From NCBI RefSeq assembly GCF_024266585.1, contig NZ_CP100647.1, forward strand, positions 911,001 to 975,000: a stretch of 64,000 bases of DNA, read 5' to 3'. Origin of the DNA: Xanthomonas sacchari (lineage in GTDB: Bacteria; Pseudomonadota; Gammaproteobacteria; Xanthomonadales; Xanthomonadaceae). The translations under genes and the position numbers were made by a program. The notes below the pieces were generated by a model. That model was given only the letters and a program-made list of their open reading frames with translations, searched no databases and had not been told where the DNA came from. Shown here piece after piece: positions 9,291-16,727 of this stretch. Position 1 is the stretch's first letter, and each line of letters starts with the position of its first letter.

Positions 9291-10517
9291 TCAGCGCGGC
9301 CCGCCGCCGCCGCGGCGTCCGCCGCCGCGCTGCTGCTTGCCCTCGGCCGCCTTCAGCTCGGCCTCGGTCGGCTCCGGCGGCGCCTCGCCCGGCTTCAGCG
9401 GGGTCACCTTGATGCCGGGCTTGAGCCGGAACTGGCCTTCGGTGACCACCCGCTCGCCGGCCTTCAGGCCCTCGGTCAGCTGCACATGGCTGTCGCCCAC
9501 TTCCGCGCCCTGCTTCACCGTCTGCATCTTGACCGTGTTGTCGGCCTGCACCACGTACACGTAGTCGCCGTCGGGGCCGCGCTGCACCGCCTGGGTCGGT
9601 ACCACCACCCCGTCGGGCACGGTGCGCAGGGTCAGGCGCACGTTGACGAACTGGCCCGGCCACAGCGCGCGGTCGCCGTTCGGGAACACCGCGCGGACCT
9701 TGAAGGTGCCGGAGTCGGCGCTGATCTGGTTGTCGATCACGTCGACCTGGCCGTCGCTGGCGATCGGATGCGCATCGGTGCGGTCCAGCGCCGCCACCGG
9801 CAGCGGCGCCGCCGCCTGCGCCTGGCGCACGTCCTGCAGCTGGATCTCGGGCAGGTTGAAGGTCACGTAGATCGGGTGCACCTGGGTGATGGTGACGATG
9901 GTGGTGCTGGTGCTGACGATGTTGCCCACGTCCACCCCGCGGATGCCGGCGATGCCGTCGTTGGGGGCGAGGATGCGGGTGTACTGCAGCTGCACCTGCG
10001 CCGCACGCATCTGCGCGTCGTTGGCGGCGACCGCCGCTTCGTACTGCGCCACCTGGTTGCGCTGGGTATCCAGGTCGGTCTTGGCCACGTACTGGCGGTA
10101 GGCCGGCGAGTCGGAGCGCTGGAAGGTGGAGCGCGCGGTGGCCAGCAGCGCCTGGTTCTGGCGCTTGCTCGCCGCGGCCTGGTCGTAGCTGGCCTGCAGC
10201 GAACGCGGATCGATCTGCGCCAGCAGCTCGCCCTTCTTCACTTCCTGGCCCTCGCGGAAGTTCAGGCTCATCAGCTGGCCGCCGACCTGCGGGCTGACGG
10301 TGACGGTGTTCAGCGCGGTCGCCGTGCCGGTGGCGGTGGCGTAGATCGGCACGGTCTGGCTGCTCGCGGCCACCACCGTCACCGGGACCGGGGTGGCATC
10401 GCCGTCCTCGCCCGTGCCGGCGCCCCTGTGGCCGCCGCCGCGCATGACGCGCATCCCCACCACCACCACGGCCACCGCTGCGAGGATCAGCAGTGCAATC
10501 TTCCAGAAACGCGACAT
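9291..10517 (-). CDS. mdtA: RND periplasmic adaptor subunit, MdtA/MuxA type
   Basis: Membrane-fusion protein that links the MdtB/MdtC permeases to an outer-membrane channel, 408 aa. An N-terminal membrane anchor (residues 6-24, KIALLILAAVAVVVVGMRV) precedes the lipoyl half-domain (VTVSPQVGGQLMSLNFREGQ), an alpha-hairpin (about 100-170), the barrel domain (ADSGTFKVRAVFPN) and the membrane-proximal domain (DGVVVPTQAVQRG). The C-terminus ends in an unusual Arg/Gly tail (QRGGGRRGGGGPR). The start at 10517 gives the anchor directly at the N-terminus; the frame is open far upstream but without signal-like sequence. It is the first gene of the operon, so the promoter should lie in the gap shared with the divergent M20 hydrolase gene. 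Confidence 0.92.
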   Translation of the reverse strand: MSRFWKIALLILAAVAVVVVGMRVMRGGGHRGAGTGEDGDATPVPVTVVAASSQTVPIYATATGTATALNTVTVSPQVGGQLMSLNFREGQEVKKGELLAQIDPRSLQASYDQAAASKRQNQALLATARSTFQRSDSPAYRQYVAKTDLDTQRNQVAQYEAAVAANDAQMRAAQVQLQYTRILAPNDGIAGIRGVDVGNIVSTSTTIVTITQVHPIYVTFNLPEIQLQDVRQAQAAAPLPVAALDRTDAHPIASDGQVDVIDNQISADSGTFKVRAVFPNGDRALWPGQFVNVRLTLRTVPDGVVVPTQAVQRGPDGDYVYVVQADNTVKMQTVKQGAEVGDSHVQLTEGLKAGERVVTEGQFRLKPGIKVTPLKPGEAPPEPTEAELKAAEGKQQRGGGRRGGGGPR

Positions 10518-10803
10518 CCGGGGAAACTCCTGTGGCGAGGCGGGGTGGAGGGCCCTCCCGCAGTGGCTGGTGACGAGCGAGGAAGCATATCGCCGGCGCG
10601 TTGCGATTGGACCATGACTGAAGGGACAGACCCCGCGGGCGGGCAGGGCCGGTCGTCCGCTCTGGCAACGCACCCGTGGCGCATCGGTTGACACGGATTC
10701 GCAAGGGTTTTTTCCCCGCAGCGGGATCCACGGCCGCCCCGGGCCGGCCGCCGATGCACTACATTGACTGAACGCCCGTTCCGTCCCCACCTGGAGTCCT
10801 GTC

Positions 10804-12120
10804 ATGCCGCGCCTGTCCCGCCTGCTGTCCGCGATGCTGTTCGCCGTCCCCGCCCTGGCCTGTGCGCAGAACGCCGAGCGCCCGGAGGTGACGGCTGCCG
10901 CGGCCAAGTTGCAGGCCAAGGTGGTGGAGTGGCGGCGCGACTTCCACCAGCACCCGGAGCTGTCCAACCGCGAGGAGCGCACCGCCGCCAAGGTCGCCGA
11001 GCGGCTGCGCGCGCTGGGCCTGGAACCGCAGACCGGCATCGCCCACCACGGCGTGGTGGCGATCGTCAAAGGCGCGCTGCCGGGGCCGAGGATCGCCCTG
11101 CGCGCGGACATGGACGCGCTGCCGGTGACCGAGCAGACCGGCCTGCCGTTCGCCTCCAAGGCCACCGGCGAGTACCGCGGCGAGACCGTGGGGGTGATGC
11201 ACGCCTGCGGCCACGACGCCCACACCGCCATCCTGCTCGGCGTGGCCGAGGCCCTGGTGGCGATGCGCGCGCAGTTGCCGGGCGAGGTCATGCTGGTGTT
11301 CCAGCCGTCGGAGGAGGGCGCGCCGGGCAACGAGGAGGGCGGCGCTTCGCTGATGCTCAAGGAAGGCCTGTTCCGCGACTTCAAGCCGCAGGCGGTGTTC
11401 GGACTGCACGTGTTCTCCAGCGTCCAGGCCGGCAAGATCGCCGTGCGCGGCGGCCCGCTGATGGCCGCGTCGGACCGCTTCAGCATCAAGGTGATCGGCC
11501 GCCAGACCCACGGCTCGGCGCCGTGGAACGGCATCGACCCGATCGTCGCCAGCGCCGACCTGATCGGCGCCGCGCAGAGCGTGATCAGCCGCCGCGCCAA
11601 CCTGTCCAAGCAGCCGGCGGTGCTCAGCTTCGGCGCGATCAAGGGCGGCATCCGCTACAACATCATTCCCGACGACGTGGAGATGGTCGGCACCATCCGC
11701 ACCTTCGACGAGGGCATGCGCCAGCAGATCTTCGCCGACCTCAAGACCGTGGCCGAGCACACCGCCGCCGCGCACGGCGCCAAGGCCGAGGCGCACGTGC
11801 CCGACCAGGACGGCAACCCGGCCACGGTCAACGACCCGGCGCTGACCGCGCGCATGCTGCCCAGCCTGCAGGCCGTGGTCGGCGCCGGCAACGTCTACGA
11901 ACCGCCGCTGCAGATGGGAGCGGAGGATTTCTCGTACTACGCGCAGCAGGCGCCGGCGATGTTCTTCTTCGTCGGCGCCACCGGCCCCGGCATCGACCCG
12001 GCGACCGCGCCCAGCAACCACTCGCCGCAGTTCCTGCTCGACGAAACTGCCCTGGACGTCGGCCTGCGCGCCTTGCTGCAGGTGTCGTTGGATTATCTGG
12101 GGGCGAAGCCGCAGGCCTGA
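10804..12120 (+). CDS. Secreted M20-family amidohydrolase (hippurate hydrolase-like)
   Basis: Zinc-dependent amidohydrolase of the M20D/IAA-amino-acid hydrolase group, 438 aa, which cleaves N-acyl amino acids or related amides. An N-terminal signal peptide (MPRLSRLLSAMLFAVPALACA, cut after about residue 20) predicts a periplasmic or secreted product, unlike the cytoplasmic HipO. Metal-site motifs are visible: DMDALP, HACGHDAHTA, PSEEG and, near the C-terminus, PSNHSPQF. The dimerisation (lid) domain lies between about residues 215 and 330. It is divergent from mdtA. The substrate cannot be inferred from context. Confidence 0.88.
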   Translation: MPRLSRLLSAMLFAVPALACAQNAERPEVTAAAAKLQAKVVEWRRDFHQHPELSNREERTAAKVAERLRALGLEPQTGIAHHGVVAIVKGALPGPRIALRADMDALPVTEQTGLPFASKATGEYRGETVGVMHACGHDAHTAILLGVAEALVAMRAQLPGEVMLVFQPSEEGAPGNEEGGASLMLKEGLFRDFKPQAVFGLHVFSSVQAGKIAVRGGPLMAASDRFSIKVIGRQTHGSAPWNGIDPIVASADLIGAAQSVISRRANLSKQPAVLSFGAIKGGIRYNIIPDDVEMVGTIRTFDEGMRQQIFADLKTVAEHTAAAHGAKAEAHVPDQDGNPATVNDPALTARMLPSLQAVVGAGNVYEPPLQMGAEDFSYYAQQAPAMFFFVGATGPGIDPATAPSNHSPQFLLDETALDVGLRALLQVSLDYLGAKPQA

Positions 12121-12129
12121 TGGGCGGCT

Positions 12130-12408
12130 GGGATTGGGGAGTCGGGGGTGGGGATTCGTAGAAGCGGCGGTGCTGCAGTGCCGTGAGCGTGGCGCGAGTG
12201 GATCCGTAGGAGCGGCTTCAGCCGCGACGGGCATTACCGGGAAGGCTGTCGCGGCCGAAGCCGCTCCTGCCAGCGGCACTGGATCGCCTCCTGTGGAAGC
12301 GACTTCAGTCGCGACGCATGACGCCTCGACGCGACGCAAGCACCTCGACGCAAGCACGCGCCGCTTCGCTTTTGCCAATCCCGAATCCCCACTCGCTAAT
12401 CCCCACTC
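12130..12408. repeat. Heptad-repeat inverted element C with internal REP palindrome
   Basis: Arms of GGGGATTG/GGGGAGTC units (12130-12158) and, inverted, CCAATCCCGAATCCCC units (12376-12408). The interior carries the 65-bp palindrome described separately, plus a half-copy (GGAAGCGACTTCAGTCGCGACG) at about 12294-12315 and a short direct repeat of CTCGACGCAAGCAC. It fills the 329-bp gap between the M20 hydrolase and queF. I see no gene in this gap. Confidence 0.65.
12206..12270. repeat. REP-type palindrome, copy 1
   Basis: TAGGAGCGGCTTCAGCCGCG and its near-perfect inverse flank a spacer of about 20 bp, giving a long imperfect hairpin. Copies 2 and 3 lie at 14544-14608 and 60009-60072; all three are in gaps between genes. 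Confidence 0.8.
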
Positions 12409-12449
12409 ATACACCTGCCAGCCAGAACGCGCCCGCTACACTGCCCCGC

Positions 12450-13268
12450 ATGAACACCCCCCAGGATTCCAGCCTCGGTCGCGAGGTCGCTTACCCGTCG
12501 CAGTACGATCCGGCACTGCTGTTTCCCATCCCGCGCGCTGCCGCGCGGACCGAGATCGGCCTCGATGCGGGAGCGTTGCCGTTCTTCGGCGTGGATCGCT
12601 GGCACGCCTACGAACTGAGCTGGCTCGATGCGCAGGGCAAGCCCTGCGTCGCCACCGCGACCTTGCAGGTGCCGTGCGCCTCGCCGAACCTGATCGAATC
12701 CAAGTCGCTCAAGCTCTATCTCAACTCGCTCAACGCGATGCGCTTCAACAGCGCCGAGGCGCTGCGCAGTTGCATCGTCACCGATCTGTCCACGCGCGCC
12801 GGCGCCGACGTGGCGATGGAGTTCGGCCTGCCGCCGATCGACACGCTGGGCGAGGGCGAATCGCTGGACGTGCTGGACATCGCCATCGACTGCTACGGCC
12901 CGCCTCGCCCGGACTTCCTCTCCGCCGCCGAGGGCGACGTGGTCGAGGAAACCCTGACCAGCGAATTGCTCAAGTCCAACTGCCCGGTCACCGGCCAGCC
13001 GGACTGGGCTTCGCTGCATGTGCGCTATCGCGGCGGTCGCATCGACCGCGAAGGGCTGCTGCGCTACCTGATCAGCTTCCGCGAGCATGCCGGCTTCCAC
13101 GAGCAGTGCGTGGAGCGCATCTTCCACGACCTGATGACGCGCTGCCGCCCGCAGTCGCTGCAGGTGGAGGCACGCTATACCCGCCGCGGCGGCCTGGACA
13201 TCAATCCCTGGCGGGCCACCGCGGACGTGGCCGAGCCGCTGAGCTTCCTGCGCGATCTGCGCCAGTAG
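12450..13268 (+). CDS. queF: NADPH-dependent 7-cyano-7-deazaguanine reductase
   Basis: Reduces preQ0 to preQ1 in queuosine tRNA-modification biosynthesis, in the cytoplasm. At 272 aa it is the long, two-domain (type II) QueF. The substrate/NADPH motif [13 protein letters not shown] lies near residue 90, and the catalytic-cysteine segment [11 protein letters not shown] near residue 180, followed by [15 protein letters not shown]. The start at 12450 ([20 protein letters not shown]) matches the family N-terminus; the open frame upstream runs through repeat DNA and is not credible. The gene stands alone. Confidence 0.95.
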   Translation: MNTPQDSSLGREVAYPSQYDPALLFPIPRAAARTEIGLDAGALPFFGVDRWHAYELSWLDAQGKPCVATATLQVPCASPNLIESKSLKLYLNSLNAMRFNSAEALRSCIVTDLSTRAGADVAMEFGLPPIDTLGEGESLDVLDIAIDCYGPPRPDFLSAAEGDVVEETLTSELLKSNCPVTGQPDWASLHVRYRGGRIDREGLLRYLISFREHAGFHEQCVERIFHDLMTRCRPQSLQVEARYTRRGGLDINPWRATADVAEPLSFLRDLRQ

Positions 13269-13498
13269 CCGTTGCCGCGGTGCGCGCGGTGCGCCGATGC
13301 CAACATGTCACGAGCCACGCGCCGCTGCAGGCGTGCGGTCGGCCTCTATCGCGCTGTAGCGGACAAAGCCCAGGCGCGACGACGTCCGCGACGTCGCGCC
13401 ACGCCTGAACCGCGTCCCTGCGATTCACGGCCGCGCGATCCTTTTTTAACAAACGCTGTGACACCGTGGCACCGTCCCATCCCGCATGGAGCTACGCG

Positions 13499-13792
13499 AT
13501 GAACAGTGACAAGCGCGCCGATTTCTCGGCGGTCACCGCCAAGGTGGACACCACCGCCGACGTCGTGCAGAAGGCGGACTTCTCCGCCGTGCAGGGCACG
13601 GTCGACAGCACCGCCGAGCAGGTGCAGCAGGTTTACGTGGTCAAGCCCGGCGATTCGTTGTCCAAGATCGCCAAGCTGCACTACGGCGACGGCAATGCCT
13701 GGACCCGCATCTTCGAGGCCAACCGCGATGTCCTCGCCGACCCCGACAAGATCTATCCGGGACAGACGCTCAAGCTGCCCGCCGGCACCTGA
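13499..13792 (+). CDS. Small LysM-domain protein, 97 aa
   Basis: Small protein with one C-terminal LysM domain (residues about 48-95: VYVVKPGDSLSKIAKLHYGD to YPGQTLKLPAG), the fold that binds peptidoglycan or chitin glycan strands. The N-terminal half has two related blocks, KRADFSAVTAKVDTTADVV and KADFSAVQGTVDSTAEQV, an internal duplication. There is no signal peptide, as in the E. coli Kbp/YgaU group, which binds potassium; that function is not demonstrated here. The start at 13499 has GGAG seven bases upstream, and the 33-base-longer ATG lacks this. A lipoprotein gene follows 51 bp later. Confidence 0.85.
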   Translation: MNSDKRADFSAVTAKVDTTADVVQKADFSAVQGTVDSTAEQVQQVYVVKPGDSLSKIAKLHYGDGNAWTRIFEANRDVLADPDKIYPGQTLKLPAGT

Positions 13793-13843
13793 CGTTCGTC
13801 CGCCCTGCATTTCCTTCGCCACCCCGACAGGAGTCCCGTTCCA

Positions 13844-14359
13844 ATGAAAACCCGTTCGATGTCCCCGTTTTCGCCGCTGCTGATCGCCATGGTCGGCACC
13901 CTGGCGCTGGCCGGTTGCAAGAAGCAGGACCAGGAACAGCAGGTCTCGCCAGACCCCACCTCGTCCGCGCCCACCGAGCAGATGCCGGGCCCGGCCGCGA
14001 CCGCCCCCGAGCCCTCGGCGCCGGCCGCCACGGTGGTGACCGTCGCCGCGATCGCGGTCGGCAACACCGCCGCCGCCGACAAGTCGGTCGCGCCGCTGAC
14101 CACGCTGGGCAGCAAGGACACGATCATCGTGTCGGTGAAGACCGAGGGCTCGGCCACCAACGCCAATGTCGGCGCCAAGCTGCTGTTCCAGGACGGACAG
14201 ACCGCCGGCGATCTCAGCCAGGCGCTGAACACCAGTGGCGCCGAGACCACCAATTTCCAGTTCACCAACCCCAAGGGCTGGCCGGCCGGCAAGTACAAGG
14301 CCGAAGTCACCGTCAATGGGCAGCCCGCGGGCACGCCGCAGGAGTTCGAGGTGAAGTGA
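13844..14359 (+). CDS. Putative lipoprotein, 171 aa
   Basis: Predicted lipoprotein: the signal peptide MKTRSMSPFSPLLIAMVGTLALAGC ends in a lipobox cysteine at residue 25, followed by KK. A Pro/Ala/Glu-rich spacer (about 30-65) precedes a compact domain with a beta-rich pattern (DTIIVSVKTEGS, AGKYKAEVTVNGQPAGTPQEFEVK) that looks like an immunoglobulin-like fold. AGGAG lies upstream of the ATG. It is probably co-transcribed with the LysM gene, and the pair ends at the strong terminator downstream. I do not recognise a named family. Confidence 0.75.
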   Translation: MKTRSMSPFSPLLIAMVGTLALAGCKKQDQEQQVSPDPTSSAPTEQMPGPAATAPEPSAPAATVVTVAAIAVGNTAAADKSVAPLTTLGSKDTIIVSVKTEGSATNANVGAKLLFQDGQTAGDLSQALNTSGAETTNFQFTNPKGWPAGKYKAEVTVNGQPAGTPQEFEVK

Positions 14360-14426
14360 TCCGGGGCGCACGTCGCCCGATCACGGGCCGCCCCTGCCGT
14401 CTCTCTCCCGGCAGGGACGGAACGCT

Positions 14427-14454
14427 GGCGCAGCCGCGAGGCTGCGCCTTTTTT
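14427..14454 (+). terminator. Rho-independent terminator after the lipoprotein gene
   Basis: Perfect 9-bp stem GGCGCAGCC / GGCTGCGCC with a GCGA tetraloop, followed by six T. It lies 68 bp after the stop of the lipoprotein gene. Confidence 0.9.
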
Positions 14455-14543
14455 ATGCGCGATCCGATGGCGTCGGCAGCATGCCCGGCGTGGTCGCTCA
14501 CGACGGCGTTCAGGGCGCTTCCACTACGGCGCAACGCGTCCCG

Positions 14544-14608
14544 TAGGAGCGGCTTCAGCCGGGACGGACTTTACCGGCAATGCCCCGTCGCGGCTGCAGC
14601 CGCTCCTA
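14544..14608. repeat. REP-type palindrome, copy 2
   Basis: TAGGAGCGGCTTCAGCCGGG and GTCGCGGCTGCAGCCGCTCC face each other across about 23 bp, in the same design as copies 1 and 3. Apart from this and the terminator, the 437-bp gap from 14360 to 14796 shows no gene. Confidence 0.8.
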
Positions 14609-14796
14609 TACGACCTGCGACGGTGCACGCTGCATCCGGCTTGATTGCGAAGGCAGGCGATTGCAGGTGCCCTGCAGTCCCGACGCACCTCGTAGCCGAG
14701 GCCTGCCAATGCACCGGTCTGCGGCGCGGGCCGCGCGCAACACCGTCGGCCAGCGACGCCTGCGTGCGTTGTGGCGTGGCGAATGGCGCCCGGCGA

Positions 14797-15921
14797 TCAG
14801 TGCGGCGCGTGCAGATCCAGCACGCGCCCACCCATCACCACTTGCTGCAGGCGCAGGGCGCTGTCCAGCACCACCAGATCGGCGCGGGCCTCGGGCGCGA
14901 TGCGGCCGCGGTCGCCCAGGCCCAGGTAGTCGGCCGGGAAGGTCGACACGCGCTGCGCGGCATCGGCCAGGTCCAGGCCGGCCTGCACCAGGTTGCGCAG
15001 CGCCTGGTCCATGGTCAGCGCGCTGCCGGCTAGCGAGCCGCTGGCCAGGCGCACGCAGCCGCCGCACTTGTGCACGCGCTGCTCGCCGAGCGCGTACTCG
15101 CCGTCGGGCATGCCGGTGGCGGCGGTGGCGTCGGTGACCGCGTACAGGCGCGGAATCGCGCGCGCGGCCAGGCGGATCACCCCGGGGTGGACGTGCTGCA
15201 GGTCGGGAATGAGTTCGGCGTACTGCGCATGCGCCAGCGCCGCGGCGGCGATGCCGGGCCGGTAGTGGTCCACGCCGGTCATGCCGTTGAACAGGTGGGT
15301 GAAGCCGGCCGCGCCGGCCTGCAGCGCGGCCACCCCGTCCTCGTAGCTGCCGGCGCTGTGGCCGAGCTGCACGCGGATGCCCAGCGCGGTCAGTGCCGGA
15401 ATCAGTGCGGTGTGCGCGCCGATCTCCGGGGCCAGGGTCAGCACCCGGATCGGCGCCAGCGCGTGCCACTGCTGGACCAGGGCAAGGCTGGCCTCGACCG
15501 TGCGGTCGGGCTGCGCGCCGAGCCGCTGCGGGCTGATGAAGGGGCCTTCCAGGTGCACGCCGGCGATGCAGGCCGCGTCGGCGTCGGGCGCGGCCATGGT
15601 CGCGGCGACGCCACGCAGCGCGTGCGCGATCTCGTCGACGCCGGCGGTCATGGTGGTCGCCAGCAGGGTGGTGGTGCCGAAGCGCAGGTGGGCGCGAGCG
15701 ATGCGCCGCGCCGCCTCGCCGCCCTGCATCAGGTCCACGCCGGCGGCGCCGTGCACGTGCAGGTCGACGAAGCCGGGCAGGATCAGCGGCAGCTGCGGAT
15801 CGTCGCCGCCGCTGTGGTCGTCCACCTGCAGCCGGCGCACGTGGCTGTCGAAGTGGACGTGGCCGCGACGCCAGCCCAGGGGGGTCAGCAGGCGCCCGTG
15901 CAGGGAGCGGGTGTCGGTCAT
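14797..15921 (-). CDS. nagA: N-acetylhexosamine-6-phosphate deacetylase (AgaA/NagA family)
   Basis: Metal-dependent amidohydrolase that removes acetate from GlcNAc-6-P or, in this context, GalNAc-6-P; 374 aa, cytoplasmic. Motifs in order: GFVDLHVHGAAGVD (first metal His pair), HLEGPFISPQR (Glu ligand), LGHSAGSYED, FTHLFNGMTGVDHYRPG and AVTDATAATG (catalytic Asp). It overlaps agaR by four bases (ATGA) and is the last gene of the agaS-agaK-agaZ-agaR-agaA operon. The operon content suggests GalNAc-6-P as the physiological substrate (an AgaA role), but sequence alone cannot separate this from NagA, so the symbol is the family one. Confidence 0.88.
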   Translation of the reverse strand: MTDTRSLHGRLLTPLGWRRGHVHFDSHVRRLQVDDHSGGDDPQLPLILPGFVDLHVHGAAGVDLMQGGEAARRIARAHLRFGTTTLLATTMTAGVDEIAHALRGVAATMAAPDADAACIAGVHLEGPFISPQRLGAQPDRTVEASLALVQQWHALAPIRVLTLAPEIGAHTALIPALTALGIRVQLGHSAGSYEDGVAALQAGAAGFTHLFNGMTGVDHYRPGIAAAALAHAQYAELIPDLQHVHPGVIRLAARAIPRLYAVTDATAATGMPDGEYALGEQRVHKCGGCVRLASGSLAGSALTMDQALRNLVQAGLDLADAAQRVSTFPADYLGLGDRGRIAPEARADLVVLDSALRLQQVVMGGRVLDLHAPH

Positions 15922-16700
15922 GGCGATGGCTCGGCGATGATCACCTCGATGCCCAGCCGCTGCAGCCCCTCGCGGGTGGCCTCGTCGATGCCGGCGTCGG
16001 TGATGATGGCGTGGATCTGGTCCAGGCGGGCGATGCGGTGCAGGCTGACCCGGCCGAACTTGGAGGCGTCGGTCAGCACCACGATGCGCCGCGCGCGCTC
16101 GACCATGCGGTGGTTGAGGCGCGCCTCGGCCTCGTCGTGGGTGGTCAGGCCGAACTGCAGGTCCAGCCCGTCCACGCCCAGGAACAGCGTGTCGAACCCG
16201 TAGGCGTTGAGGCTGGCCTCGGCCTGGCTGCCCTGCAGCGACAGCGATTGCTGGCGCAGCTGGCCGCCGGTGAGCAGCACGTTGATGCCCGGCGCGTTGG
16301 CCAGTTCCCAGGCGATGTTGAGGCCGTTGGTCATCACCGTGACGTCGCGGTGCCCGCGCAGGTGCCGGGCCAGCGTCATCGTGGTCGAGCCGGAGTCGAT
16401 GATGATGTTGGCGCCGGGCTGCACCATGCGCGCGGCGCAGGCGCCGATGGAGTCCTTCAGCGGCAGGTTCAGCGCGTCCTTCTCGTGGATGTCCTGTTCC
16501 TGCGGCGGCGTGCGCATCAGCGTGGCGCCGCCGTGGGTGCGCGTGGCCAGGCCCTGCGCCTCGAACTGGTTGAGGTCGGCGCGGATGGTCACCGCCGACA
16601 CGCCGAAGCGTTCGACCAGGTCGGCGACCTGCACCGCGCCGTGTTCGAGCAGCGACTGCAGGATCTGCTGGCGGCGGGAGCGGGTGTTGCGCATGGCCAT
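15918..16700 (-). CDS. agaR: DeoR-family transcriptional regulator, AgaR type
   Basis: Sugar-phosphate-responsive repressor, 260 aa. The N-terminal DeoR helix-turn-helix (residues 8-62, RRQQILQSLLEHGAVQVADL to AVTIRADLNQFEAQGL) is followed by the DeoR C-terminal sensor with DSGSTTMTLARHL, VMTNGLNIAWELAN and FLGVDGLDLQFGLTTHDEAEA. It sits inside the GalNAc operon and overlaps the deacetylase gene, so it probably represses its own operon and the divergent GH31-receptor genes. The CTTTCGTTT-type motifs in the 20164-20484 control region fit the E. coli AgaR consensus as I remember it. The phosphorylated effector is inferred. Confidence 0.88.
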   Translation of the reverse strand: MAMRNTRSRRQQILQSLLEHGAVQVADLVERFGVSAVTIRADLNQFEAQGLATRTHGGATLMRTPPQEQDIHEKDALNLPLKDSIGACAARMVQPGANIIIDSGSTTMTLARHLRGHRDVTVMTNGLNIAWELANAPGINVLLTGGQLRQQSLSLQGSQAEASLNAYGFDTLFLGVDGLDLQFGLTTHDEAEARLNHRMVERARRIVVLTDASKFGRVSLHRIARLDQIHAIITDAGIDEATREGLQRLGIEVIIAEPSP

Positions 16701-16727
16701 TCTCGGATTCGCGGGCGACCGGGAAGA

